From contig JAQWUP010000065.1 in assembly GCA_029242085.1 (NCBI GenBank), forward strand, positions 87,010 through 151,009: DNA of 64,000 nt. Direction: 5' to 3'. Positions 46,162 through 54,513 of this stretch are shown one piece after another. The notes under the pieces are model-generated. The model worked only from the letters and a program-made list of their open reading frames with translations, was not told the DNA's origin and ran no database searches. Both the position numbers and the translations under genes were made by a program. This stretch comes from Porticoccaceae bacterium (GTDB lineage Bacteria > Pseudomonadota > Gammaproteobacteria > Pseudomonadales > Porticoccaceae). Numbering within the stretch: position 1 is the stretch's first letter; each line of letters begins with the position of its first letter.

Positions 46162-47130
46162 CTAACCCTCCGCTTGTTCTGCAGTGGCGATGCGCTCACT
46201 GGCCCAACGTGCCAATTTTCTTACATCGGGATCGTTGTCTTCCTTGGCAATTTCAAGCAGTGGTAGACCATCGACATGCTTAATTTCACCCAGGGCCGCA
46301 ACCGCTGCCTTACGCAGATTACTGATTGGATCTTCAATACATTTAGCCAGAGCAGGAATGCCATCGGACATACCCAGAATACCTATTGCCTCGGCGGCTT
46401 TTTCCTGCACCTGCCAGCGCTCATCATCAATTGCGGACATTAGCAATGAGAGACATTCAGCTACTTTAAGCTTACCCAGACCTTTAATGGACTCTACGCG
46501 AACCTGCCAATTTTCATCGGTGATGGCTGCCATAAGCGTGTCAGACACCATTGCTGCTGGGGCAAAGATCATTGTCCCAACTGCGGCCCGACGAACTTCA
46601 GGATCAGAATCATTTGCCACAACAGACATTAGCTGCGGGAGATTTTCAATGTCCTGAAGGTAACCCAATACACCCACCGCCTCACGGCGCACACTGGGAT
46701 GAGCATGTTGTAATAGCTCGATAGCATAGGGACGAGCATCTTTGATACGCAGCTGTTTAAGCGCACGTAAAATAGCGCTCAGAACAAAAACATCATCTTT
46801 CTTTAGGGCTTCCAATAGCGCTGGCGCTACAGACTTATCCTTCAAATCCGCCAGTGCACTGGCCGCTGCGTTGCGCACATTTTCGTCAGGTGCGGTAAGT
46901 GCTTCAACCAGAGCATCCATCATATCTATGGGCTCAAACTCATCGATAACCTTTGCAGCCTCCATACGCACATTGGCATCGCTGTCGCTGAGCGCGAGAA
47001 TTAAAAGCTCAACCGCCTCGGGTTCTGGACTATCGACTAGCTCCATCACTGCAACGCGGCGAATACCTGCATCGGAGTCTTTTAAACGCGACTCAATCGA
47101 TATTAAAAGTGGATCGGTAAAATTTGACAT
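46162..47130 (-). CDS. HEAT-repeat protein
   Basis: From ATG 47130 the protein has 322 residues and consists almost wholly of about ten HEAT/PBS-lyase-type repeats (for example DSDANVRMEAAKVIDEFEP and DDERWQVQEKAAEAIGILG). It has no membrane segment or catalytic motif. Such repeats bind partner proteins or help install cofactors. Its place between the AprB-like ferredoxin and FdxA genes suggests a scaffold or maturation factor for the flavoprotein complex. Confidence 0.85.
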   Translation of the reverse strand: MSNFTDPLLISIESRLKDSDAGIRRVAVMELVDSPEPEAVELLILALSDSDANVRMEAAKVIDEFEPIDMMDALVEALTAPDENVRNAAASALADLKDKSVAPALLEALKKDDVFVLSAILRALKQLRIKDARPYAIELLQHAHPSVRREAVGVLGYLQDIENLPQLMSVVANDSDPEVRRAAVGTMIFAPAAMVSDTLMAAITDENWQVRVESIKGLGKLKVAECLSLLMSAIDDERWQVQEKAAEAIGILGMSDGIPALAKCIEDPISNLRKAAVAALGEIKHVDGLPLLEIAKEDNDPDVRKLARWASERIATAEQAEG

Positions 47131-47138
47131 GAATGACC

Positions 47139-47372
47139 TCAGCGCAATAAGTAAGGAATGTTTACTGTCACTGCGTCTGTCGGGCAGTCTGTCTCGCAGG
47201 GCATGCAATACCAGCACTCGTCGTACTTCATATGCGCCTTGCCTGTGTCTTCATTTATCCATAGAACGTCCAGAGGACAAACATCGATACAGGTCCGACA
47301 ACCTTTCTCTGCAATACATTTGTCGTCGTCTACGACGACGGGGACCATTGAAATTTGTGATGCTATTGGCAT
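47139..47372 (-). CDS. AprB-like two-cluster ferredoxin
   Basis: The 77 residues contain eight cysteines: C19-x5-C25-x2-C28-x3-C32-P and C53-x2-C56-x2-C59-x3-C63-P, giving two 4Fe-4S clusters. The spacing and the segment KYDECWYCMPCETDCP resemble the beta subunit of adenylylsulfate reductase (AprB: CWECYSC...CP). It is half the length of AprB and lacks its C-terminal tail. It lies directly after the AprA-like gene, so it is probably that enzyme's electron-transfer subunit. Confidence 0.85.
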   Translation of the reverse strand: MPIASQISMVPVVVDDDKCIAEKGCRTCIDVCPLDVLWINEDTGKAHMKYDECWYCMPCETDCPTDAVTVNIPYLLR

Positions 47373-47398
47373 TGGTAGTGCTCCGTAAATTTAATTAT

Positions 47399-49132
47399 TT
47401 AGCCAGCCTGCTGAACACGCATTTGCGCGTAGGCATTCTTTTCGTTGTCATCTAGCTCGACAACATAAGGATCGATTGGACGCGTCTTGCAAACCATATC
47501 TCCGCTGTCATCTTTGAACAGCTGAACATGGCAGAACCAGTCTTCATTGTTGGTCTCTGGATAATCTACATAATGGTGATAGAGACCCCAGCGGCTTTCG
47601 GTTCGGTACATAGAGGCTACAGCGGCCATTTTTGCGCAGTCATAAATATGCTGGGCTTCATTGGCTCTGAGAAGCTCATGGGCATCACGGGCATACAAAT
47701 ATTGGATATCCTCTTCCATTGCCTGCAGGCGCTGGAGACCAATATCCATCTTTTTAGTGACCTTCGGCGGCTGGAGATAGTCATTTACCAAACGGCGAAC
47801 CTTGTATTCAAACTGGCTCGGCGGAATACCATCAGTGCGTTTCATCGGCGCGAGAATGCGATCACGCTCGGCGGTAATAAAGTCTACATCCAGTTCAGCA
47901 AAGTCTCTTTCAGCCGCAAACTCAGCGGCATTGGCACCACAGATTTCACCAAACACAAAGGCACCAAGCATATAGCTGTGCGGAATTGAGGCCATATCAC
48001 CGGCGCCATAGAGACCAGGTACGGTGGTTTCACCTTTTTCATTGGTCCATACACCAGAGGCAGAGTGACCGGCGCAGAAACCAATTTCGGAGATATGCAT
48101 CTCGACCATCTTGGTTCTGTAATCGACACCGCGACCATCGTGGAAGCGACCGCGACTCGGGCGCTCATTAGTATGTAGAACATGTTCAATTTCTTGGATA
48201 GTTTCCTCAGCCAGGTGGTCAAGCTTAAGAAATACTGGGCCATTACCACCCTGCAGCTCGTTGAAGAACTCCATCATCATTTGACCACTCCAGTAATCGC
48301 ACTCAATAAAGCGATCACCTTTAGAGTTGGCTGTGTAGCCCCCAAGCGGCCCTGTTACATAGGCGCAAGCCGGGCCGTTGTAGTCCTTCAATAGAGGGTT
48401 AATCTGATAGCATTCGAGGCCTGTTAACTCGGCACCAACCTGATAGGCCATCGAGTGACCATCACCACAGTTGGAAGGATTCTCATAGGTCCCATAGAGA
48501 TAGCCGGAAGCGGGCAGTCCGATTCGACCCGCGGCGCCCGTGCACATCACCACGGATTTAGCACGGATAACATAGATCTCTGCGGTACGCGTATTAATGG
48601 AGATACAACCACAGGCATTGCCTTCGCTATCCTTCATTATGCGGATCGCCTGGTAGCGGTTCTCAACGATCACACGATGACGACGCAGACGACGGTAGAG
48701 AATTTTCTTAATGTTATGGCCTTCAGGCATAGGTAGTACATAGGTCCCCAAATGATGAACCTTTTTCATATCGTACTCGCCAGTCTCGTCCTTCTGGAAG
48801 TAAACACCCCAGTTATCCAGCTTTTGGATCATCTCATAGGAATTTTCAGCGTAGGTCATAACACCTTTTTGCAAAAGCACACCATCATTGGCGATGGTGA
48901 TTTCTTTTACATAGTCCTCAGGTGTCGAATGGCCCGGTACTACCGCGTTATTCAATCCATCCATGCCCATACTAATGGCACCGGAGCGCTTAACATTAGC
49001 TTTTTCCAGCAGCATCACAGATGCGTCTGGATTTTTTTCCTTTGCGGCTACTGCAGCCATAGGCCCAGCAGTACCGCCACCGATGATCAATACATCAACG
49101 TCTTTTACTGAAATGTCGTCAGGGAGATTCAT
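47399..49132 (-). CDS. AprA-like FAD flavoprotein (fumarate reductase superfamily)
   Basis: The 577-residue flavoprotein is related to the alpha subunit of adenylylsulfate reductase. FAD motifs: VLIIGGGTAGPMAA at residues 14-27, KRSGAISMGMDGLNNAV, VMCTGAAGRIG, and GLYGAGDMASIPHSYMLGAF. The C-terminal part has the Apr-type TESRWGLYHHYVDYPETNN and a late P-x-P segment. It is shorter than true AprA (over 600), and the active site cannot be confirmed as APS-specific. No sat or apt gene is nearby. It is the second gene of operon C. Confidence 0.82.
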   Translation of the reverse strand: MNLPDDISVKDVDVLIIGGGTAGPMAAVAAKEKNPDASVMLLEKANVKRSGAISMGMDGLNNAVVPGHSTPEDYVKEITIANDGVLLQKGVMTYAENSYEMIQKLDNWGVYFQKDETGEYDMKKVHHLGTYVLPMPEGHNIKKILYRRLRRHRVIVENRYQAIRIMKDSEGNACGCISINTRTAEIYVIRAKSVVMCTGAAGRIGLPASGYLYGTYENPSNCGDGHSMAYQVGAELTGLECYQINPLLKDYNGPACAYVTGPLGGYTANSKGDRFIECDYWSGQMMMEFFNELQGGNGPVFLKLDHLAEETIQEIEHVLHTNERPSRGRFHDGRGVDYRTKMVEMHISEIGFCAGHSASGVWTNEKGETTVPGLYGAGDMASIPHSYMLGAFVFGEICGANAAEFAAERDFAELDVDFITAERDRILAPMKRTDGIPPSQFEYKVRRLVNDYLQPPKVTKKMDIGLQRLQAMEEDIQYLYARDAHELLRANEAQHIYDCAKMAAVASMYRTESRWGLYHHYVDYPETNNEDWFCHVQLFKDDSGDMVCKTRPIDPYVVELDDNEKNAYAQMRVQQAG

Positions 49133-49163
49133 ATGTTTCCTCGTCCTATTTACAATATTTAAA

Positions 49164-49179
49164 GTGAGATATCTCTCAC
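49164..49179. promoter_or_regulatory. Inverted repeat upstream of the AprA-like gene
   Basis: GTGAGA-TATC-TCTCAC has 6-bp perfect arms and lies 31 bases before the AprA-like start. The inverted repeat before the regulator gene has the same 6-4-6 layout at the same distance from its start codon, though the bases differ. It may be a second operator or an internal control site. Confidence 0.45.
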
Positions 49180-49218
49180 CGATTAATTTATAAACCTTAT
49201 AAATCCAGTGTTAAGAAA

Positions 49219-49956
49219 TTAGGATCTTTCTATCTGGAACCGGTACTTATAGGTATCACCGCGAAAAGCCAAATATTCAAAATCAACGGGGCTACCGAAT
49301 CGATCATGGGTCAGTCGCTGTACCCACATAATCGGACTACCAGAGTCACAGCCTAATAATTTGGCGATATTCGCGTCCGCTGGGCGCGCTTCCAAACTCA
49401 CTTCGGCATGACCTAATTCAAGTCTTAATTCGTTTTCTAACAGTGGAAAAATGTCACCACTCATATCCTTGGAAAATAATTTTCGACCAATTTCTATCGG
49501 GAAAAAGGAAGTGTCGACTGAGACCGGCTCACGGTTTAAATATCTCACTCTCACTACCTCAACAACACCGTCTTTCGCTAATACATTAAGCCTGCTTCTC
49601 ACTTCTCTACTCGGCGTCATCTCACGGATACTGATTAACCTCGCTGATGCCTCATAACCTTTTGGGCCCATGGCTTCAGCAAAACCCTGCAGGTATTTCA
49701 CATCCTGCGTCGCCTTGGGTTTACTGGCAAAAGTGCCTTTTCCCTGGGATGTGAAGATCAAGCCTTCACCATGCAAATATCGCAATGCCTGTCGAACCGT
49801 TATGCGACTGACACCGAATGATGACATCAGCTCACTCTCTGAAGGCATCTTCTGGTAAGGGGCATAATGCCCTCCCAAAATGTCCTTTTTAAGCGCCTCT
49901 TTTATCTGCATATAAAGCGGCAAATGAGACATATTTCCTGAACTTAAAGAACCCAT
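49219..49956 (-). CDS. GntR-family regulator, HutC/UTRA type
   Basis: The regulator has 245 residues from ATG 49956, which is preceded by GGAGG. The N-terminal winged helix reads LPLYMQIKEALKKDI, YQKMPSESELMSSFGVSRIT and VRQALRYLHGEGLIFTSQGK. The C-terminal UTRA ligand-binding domain spans about residues 95-240. HutC-type members respond to small metabolites such as urocanate or sugar phosphates. It heads operon C, with an inverted repeat in its own promoter. Its ligand is probably the substrate, or a breakdown product, of the island's pathway. Confidence 0.9.
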   Translation of the reverse strand: MGSLSSGNMSHLPLYMQIKEALKKDILGGHYAPYQKMPSESELMSSFGVSRITVRQALRYLHGEGLIFTSQGKGTFASKPKATQDVKYLQGFAEAMGPKGYEASARLISIREMTPSREVRSRLNVLAKDGVVEVVRVRYLNREPVSVDTSFFPIEIGRKLFSKDMSGDIFPLLENELRLELGHAEVSLEARPADANIAKLLGCDSGSPIMWVQRLTHDRFGSPVDFEYLAFRGDTYKYRFQIERS

Positions 49957-49987
49957 ATCTGACCTCCGATTTTGATGCAATTATCTT

Positions 49988-50003
49988 ACTTGTCATAACA
50001 AGT
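49988..50003. promoter_or_regulatory. Probable GntR operator upstream of operon C
   Basis: ACTTGT-CATA-ACAAGT has perfect 6-bp arms and lies 31 bases before the regulator's ATG. It fits the general GntR operator form (GT...AC) and is close to the CTTGT...ACAAG symmetry I recall for HutC. A near-copy occurs at 63105-63120 and a weaker one at 55914-55929. Confidence 0.65.
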
Positions 50004-50136
50004 AATAACAACATTTTTTTCGACTTAATTATTGCATAAAAACCAGCAACGGCGAGGCTTGCAGCCTAATGGTGCGATTTTAAAAAGAGCACCAAAACAG
50101 TCCATTTAAATGCACCTTAGCAGTGCAAATCCTCTC

Positions 50137-50826
50137 CTATTTCGCCGCCTTTATCGGCTGTTTATGGGCCAGATAAAATGCCACCGCCTGCATTCCTTCA
50201 GGGGTCAAATCCGCAGCGACCTGATGCATAGTCTGGCTAGCATCATTGGCGCGATTTCCAGACTGAAAATCCTCTAACTGCTTAACCAAATATGCTTGAT
50301 GTTGACCGAATAACCAGGGCGCAAGCTGCGCCAATTCCATATCAGACTCAGGGATTTTCTGTTGCTTTGAGTCAACCGACCGTTTGTGACAGTTGGCGCA
50401 AGCTGGGGTATCTTCACCACCTTGGTAAAACAGCTTTTCTCCATCAGAAAAAAGTTTCAGGCTCTCGGTGTCCGAGCCCAATTCTGCCGGCGCTGGTGGC
50501 GGCAACTGGGAAAAATAATTTGCTATCGCATCTACAGAAGCTATATCAACCTCGGTGGTAATAGCCTCCATCTGCCCACCATCATTGCTTCTTCGCCCAT
50601 TGTAAAAATCCATAAATTGCTTGCTGATATAGGCGGACTTTTGGCCTGCAAGTTTGGGGAACTTTGCCATGCGGCTGATTCCATTGAGACTATGGCACAT
50701 GGCACAAATCTCCCATTCGGCCATCCCATCCTTATCGATCATTCCAGCGATGACAGGACTGAAAGCAATCGAACACCCCAGCACCAGTAGGCCCGCTTTA
50801 AATGAATTCAGTGCCGTGGGAGTCAT
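50137..50826 (-). CDS. Dihaem cytochrome c (c4-like)
   Basis: This periplasmic electron carrier of 229 residues has a signal segment (about 8-27) and two CxxCH haem sites: CAMCH near residue 42 and CANCH near residue 145. Each haem domain repeats a PKLAGQ/PWLFGQ ... Y...QFMDFYNGRR / QLEDFQSGNR pattern, as in cytochrome c4. It is the last gene of operon B, after PCu(A)C and SCO1-type genes, suggesting a link to a copper-containing oxidase or reductase. Confidence 0.9.
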   Translation of the reverse strand: MTPTALNSFKAGLLVLGCSIAFSPVIAGMIDKDGMAEWEICAMCHSLNGISRMAKFPKLAGQKSAYISKQFMDFYNGRRSNDGGQMEAITTEVDIASVDAIANYFSQLPPPAPAELGSDTESLKLFSDGEKLFYQGGEDTPACANCHKRSVDSKQQKIPESDMELAQLAPWLFGQHQAYLVKQLEDFQSGNRANDASQTMHQVAADLTPEGMQAVAFYLAHKQPIKAAK

Positions 50827-50832
50827 CAGAGA

Positions 50833-51333
50833 TTACATTTTGTGATGGTGATGATGCATATCAGACTTTGGCGCGTCTGCCTGCAAAGGGCTGTATTTAG
50901 AGACCTTCATCTCTAGGTCTACCAGCGCACCGTCAGAAAACTGCAACTGCACAGCAAAGCTATCACCAACCCGTTTTTTTGAGCCAGGATTGCGCATCAT
51001 TAGGTGCAGGCCGCCAGATTTAAAGACAACCTTTTGATCAGGTTCAATCGATAAACTCGGCAACTGCGACATGCCTGCTATTCCATCAATTATCTGCGAC
51101 TCGTGAATTTCGATACTTTCGTATGCAGGACTAGACACTGACAGTAGCTCGACAGCGCGGGAAGTTTGATTATGTAAAACAAAGTACCCCGCATGCATCG
51201 ACATATTGGGTGGCGCCGCTGGCGACCAGCCATGGGACACCGCAATCTGGGTCTTCAGGCTGTCGGCACCTAAATGGCCATTTAATAGCAGGCCAAAGAG
51301 AAATACGCCCAGTGAACAAAACCTAGTCATCAA
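50833..51333 (-). CDS. PCu(A)C copper chaperone (DUF461)
   Basis: This 166-residue periplasmic protein has a signal peptide (MMTRFCSLGVFLFGLLLNGH). The Cu(I) site follows the H-x10-M-x21-H-x-M plan: H in IEIHESQ, M in IAGMSQ, and HLMM in GGLHLMMRN. It ends in a histidine-rich tail (SDMHHHHHKM) that could bind extra metal. PCu(A)C usually works with SCO1 to load the CuA or CuB centre of cytochrome oxidase. It overlaps the SCO1-type gene by 11 bases. Confidence 0.92.
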   Translation of the reverse strand: MMTRFCSLGVFLFGLLLNGHLGADSLKTQIAVSHGWSPAAPPNMSMHAGYFVLHNQTSRAVELLSVSSPAYESIEIHESQIIDGIAGMSQLPSLSIEPDQKVVFKSGGLHLMMRNPGSKKRVGDSFAVQLQFSDGALVDLEMKVSKYSPLQADAPKSDMHHHHHKM

Positions 51334-51940
51334 ATTTAACTCCTCGAATCAAATGGGTGAGGTATTCAGCTGTTTTATGGGGATGAAACGGTGGGTTTAG
51401 CTTGGCAACCATCTCTCCCTCAGGGTTGGTTACTGCAACAAAGGCGCTGTGCAACACATCGTAATCGCGATGCTCTGGGTACTTTTTGTCCAATCGGTAA
51501 AAGGCATCCAGACTTTTAATAAGGCTGTCGATCTGCTCAACTTTTCCGCTAAGGCCTATATATTGAGGGTGAAAATAAGCAAGGTATTCTTTTAGCACCG
51601 GTGTATCTCGATCTGGATCAACTGCGAGAAAGACTATGCGTGGGATTCGCCCCGGGCTCATACGCAAGCCCATCTCTGCCCTCACCGCCTCTAGATTTGC
51701 CAAGGTCACTGGGCACACATCGGGGCAGGTAGTAAAGCCAATAAAAATTAGCGACCAGTGATTTTTTAGATCATCGAGATTAAAAGCCTGATTATCTTGG
51801 TCCCTGAGTTCAAATGGGCTGACTCCAGCTGACTTTTTGAGCGTGACATAGTCTTCTATAGCCGAGTGAACCTGACTCGCAACCAGGCACTGAGCAGCAA
51901 TCACAAGCGCGACGAAATAACCTTTGGCAGTTCGAAACAC
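51323..51940 (-). CDS. SCO1/SenC-type copper protein
   Basis: The thioredoxin-fold SCO protein has CPDVCP as the CxxxC copper site near the middle and the conserved histidine in DVLHSAF. The GTG at 51940, five bases after the ATPase stop, gives a clean signal peptide (FRTAKGYFVALVIAAQCLVA) and 205 residues. A GTG at 51985 would give a longer N-terminus inside the ATPase gene. It may carry copper or reduce disulfides in a copper enzyme. It belongs to operon B. Confidence 0.88.
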   Translation of the reverse strand: MFRTAKGYFVALVIAAQCLVASQVHSAIEDYVTLKKSAGVSPFELRDQDNQAFNLDDLKNHWSLIFIGFTTCPDVCPVTLANLEAVRAEMGLRMSPGRIPRIVFLAVDPDRDTPVLKEYLAYFHPQYIGLSGKVEQIDSLIKSLDAFYRLDKKYPEHRDYDVLHSAFVAVTNPEGEMVAKLNPPFHPHKTAEYLTHLIRGVKFDD

Positions 51941-51944
51941 TGAC

Positions 51945-52793
51945 TTAGGCCTCAATCTGCTCAAATGCTTTAAGGCTTTCAGCACGGATATATCCGAGGC
52001 ACTGCTTCTTTAACTTAACAAACTCTTCTGAAGTGGCCATTTCAGGTTTGCGTGGTCGTTCCAGATCAACTTTAAGATCCGCAATGACCGAGCCAGGACT
52101 GGCGCTCATCACAAGGATGCGATCAGCTAGAAAGATCGCCTCATCCACATCATGGGTAACAAACAGCACAGTGATGCCGAATTCAGACCAAATATTGAGC
52201 AGGCTCTCTTGCATCATTATTCTTGTCTGTGCATCCAGTGCACCAAAGGGCTCATCCATCAGGAGCACTCGAGGATAATTGGCTAGCGCCCGTGCGATAC
52301 CAACGCGCTGCTGCATACCTCCAGAGAGCTCGCCGGGAAAACTATCGGCAATCTTAGTCAGGCCGATCATGGCCAAAAACGTATTGGCTATTGAGCTGCA
52401 CTCGTCGGGACTGCAGCCAGCTAACTTGGGTCCAAAGGCGATATTGTCCAGCACAGTTTTCCAGGGAAATAACGAATACTGTTGGAATACCATGCCGCGA
52501 TCTGGGCCCGGATTAGTGATTTTTTCGTCATCGACCAGTACCTGCCCCGAGGACGGCGTGACATAACCCGCCACTGAGTTTAGCAACGTTGATTTACCGC
52601 AGCCTGAGGGTCCGAGAATACAGACAAACTCTCCAGGATTGATGACTAAACTGGTTTCTTTTACCGCCACATTTTCATCTGCACCAGAACCAAACACGAT
52701 GCTTACACCCTGTATATCAATGCGCCCTTGTTTATCCTGACCCTTATTCTGCTTAGTCTTGTTCTTGTACATTGAAATAACATCTGCACTCAT
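51945..52793 (-). CDS. ABC transporter ATPase, NitT/TauT type (operon B)
   Basis: The 282-residue ATPase has Walker A (GPSGCGKSTLL), the Q-loop, LSGGMQQRVGIARAL, Walker B (VLLMDEPFGALD) and the switch histidine in FVTHDVDEA. It closely resembles the second ATPase of the island (62150-62992), with the same FQQYSL.PWKT and SASPGSV/KV segments, which points to gene duplication. It works with the permease at 53488 and the binding protein at 54514. Confidence 0.93.
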   Translation of the reverse strand: MSADVISMYKNKTKQNKGQDKQGRIDIQGVSIVFGSGADENVAVKETSLVINPGEFVCILGPSGCGKSTLLNSVAGYVTPSSGQVLVDDEKITNPGPDRGMVFQQYSLFPWKTVLDNIAFGPKLAGCSPDECSSIANTFLAMIGLTKIADSFPGELSGGMQQRVGIARALANYPRVLLMDEPFGALDAQTRIMMQESLLNIWSEFGITVLFVTHDVDEAIFLADRILVMSASPGSVIADLKVDLERPRKPEMATSEEFVKLKKQCLGYIRAESLKAFEQIEA

Positions 52794-52837
52794 GTTTGTT
52801 TCCTAAACTGTTTTTAACTAAAGGTGACAGTCCGTCT

Positions 52838-53479
52838 CTAAGAGTTAGCTGTCGCCCGGGAAGCGGCCACATATATCGAAGCCAGCAGAAGCATGTAACC
52901 AATAATATTGACCCAAATACCGACTGGCTCTAGCCACAATGAAGTCGAGACACCCAGACCCATCATAGCTAGCCCCACAACCCAGGTCGGGGTTGAGCAG
53001 CAGACCACCCATGACATGGTGATCGAGGCCAACGAGACAAAGGTGCCGCCTAAACCTGTTGCTAAGCCTGCTCCCCTCAGCGCGTCTTTAGAGCAGACGC
53101 GGTTATGGGTGCGCAGCAAGAGATAGTTTGCCGATAGCAGTACACCTAAAAATATTACCCCTAACACCTTGGCTGGGGCGATAAATAGACTCCACTGTGA
53201 GATACCTGTGCCATAGTCATAATTCATAAAGCCAATCTCAAACAGCCATTCATCTTTCATAATATTCAGGGTATCGAACCACGAGGGAGTCGATAGCCAG
53301 ATGCGCTTCATATTGAAGGCCCATTCATAGACATTGAGATAATTGGGCAGGTTCTCAAACCGGATCACTAACGCCATCATTAAAATCAGGTAGTACAGCA
53401 GCGAAAACGCGATGGCTAGACCGAGCCAGACCATTACGTTTTGCCCGAGGGTTTGCCTGATAAAATTAATTCGAGACAT
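52838..53479 (-). CDS. Membrane protein with MerT-like vicinal-cysteine motif
   Basis: The 213 residues include four or five membrane helices (about 15-38, 100-122, 135-158, 162-180, 188-206). It is not an ABC permease: no EAA loop is present. Residues 160-185 read CCSTPTWVVGLAM...LEP. The arrangement CC-x2-P-x18-LEP has the same spacing as the mercury importer MerT as I recall it (CC, P, LEP). It lies between permease and ATPase genes in operon B. A soft-metal (Cu(I)) or thiol role is inferred; the family is unknown to me. Confidence 0.7.
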   Translation of the reverse strand: MSRINFIRQTLGQNVMVWLGLAIAFSLLYYLILMMALVIRFENLPNYLNVYEWAFNMKRIWLSTPSWFDTLNIMKDEWLFEIGFMNYDYGTGISQWSLFIAPAKVLGVIFLGVLLSANYLLLRTHNRVCSKDALRGAGLATGLGGTFVSLASITMSWVVCCSTPTWVVGLAMMGLGVSTSLWLEPVGIWVNIIGYMLLLASIYVAASRATANS

Positions 53480-53487
53480 TGCCCAGA

Positions 53488-54411
53488 TTACCGCTGCTTT
53501 TCTTTCCAGCGCAGCGCTGGCTTCATCATTAATTTAATCAGGTAAGTCGAAAGTGTTCCCAGACCACCGATAATCAACATGCCTACGACAATATCGGGGT
53601 AGTTAATCAGCGAGTAGGCATTCCAGGTAAAGTAACCAATGCCGTACTGGCCAGAGATAATTTCGCCCGCCAGTAGAGAGAACCAACTAATACCCATACC
53701 AATGGCTAATCCTGCCGCAATACTGGGAAGTGCTGCGGGCAAGACCACATGATAGAACACCGCAAATTTGCTTGCGCCCAGTGAACGTGCTGCGCGAATC
53801 AGAACATCAGGGGTCTGATCAACACCGTGCAAGGTATTGAGAATAATTGGAAACAGTGCGCCTAAAAATGTGATGTAAACAATTGATGACTCCTCTGTTG
53901 GCCACATCAAAATAGCCAATGGAATCCATGCAACTGCTGGTATCGGCCGCACAATTTCAATATAGGGAAGAACCGCGGCCCGCGCCAACTTCGAGCGCCC
54001 AACAATCACGCCGGTGATTACACCAAGTACTACCGCGATACTATAGGCGATTAGAATACGTCGAATACTGACCGCGATATGAATATAGAACTCTGGGTCA
54101 CCCAGATGGGTGATAAACGAGCCCCCTACCTTTACAGGAGAGGGCACATTTTCAAAATTAATAAAGTAGTTAAAATTATATTTTGTGGCTAGATGCCATA
54201 TAAAAATCCCCACCAGTAGCGACAGGGCTCCGACAAAGAATGATTGCAACTGCAGAGCGGATAGGCGCTCTAATAGCGATGGTGTTGATTTGAGCTCAGC
54301 CGATCGGGCGTCGGACACGCCTTGCTTATCAGATGACAGTTCGACTGCTTGACCAACCTGATTATCAGGTGTTCGATCTTCAATATTATTACCTACGCTG
54401 GTTATGCTCAT
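53488..54411 (-). CDS. ABC transporter permease, NitT/TauT type (operon B)
   Basis: The 307-residue permease has a polar N-terminal stretch of about 50 residues and six membrane helices. The EAA loop reads ARSLGASKFAVFYHVVLPAA followed by LPSIAAGLAIGMGI. It resembles TauC/SsuC. Its partner binding protein lies directly upstream, separated by a strong hairpin, and the MerT-like gene follows after 8 bases. Confidence 0.92.
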   Translation of the reverse strand: MSITSVGNNIEDRTPDNQVGQAVELSSDKQGVSDARSAELKSTPSLLERLSALQLQSFFVGALSLLVGIFIWHLATKYNFNYFINFENVPSPVKVGGSFITHLGDPEFYIHIAVSIRRILIAYSIAVVLGVITGVIVGRSKLARAAVLPYIEIVRPIPAVAWIPLAILMWPTEESSIVYITFLGALFPIILNTLHGVDQTPDVLIRAARSLGASKFAVFYHVVLPAALPSIAAGLAIGMGISWFSLLAGEIISGQYGIGYFTWNAYSLINYPDIVVGMLIIGGLGTLSTYLIKLMMKPALRWKEKQR

Positions 54412-54448
54412 ATCAACTACTCAGAATTTAGTTTTAAAATGAAAAATG

Positions 54449-54485
54449 ATTTGCCGCCTTGAAACATATTTTTCAGGCGGCAAAT
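54449..54485 (-). terminator. Hairpin between binding-protein and permease genes
   Basis: ATTTGCCGCCT and AGGCGGCAAAT form an 11-bp perfect stem around a loop of about 15 bases. Only a loose T-rich stretch follows on the minus strand. Such hairpins after binding-protein genes usually protect upstream RNA and reduce downstream expression. Confidence 0.6.
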
Positions 54486-54513
54486 TATTTCTTTTACTAA
54501 CAGCTCAAAAGAT

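Noticed and set aside
47399..49132. True adenylylsulfate reductase (AprA) for dissimilatory sulfur metabolism
   Set aside because: It is shorter than AprA, its ferredoxin partner is half the size of AprB, and no sat, qmo, apr membrane subunit, dsr or sox genes are present.
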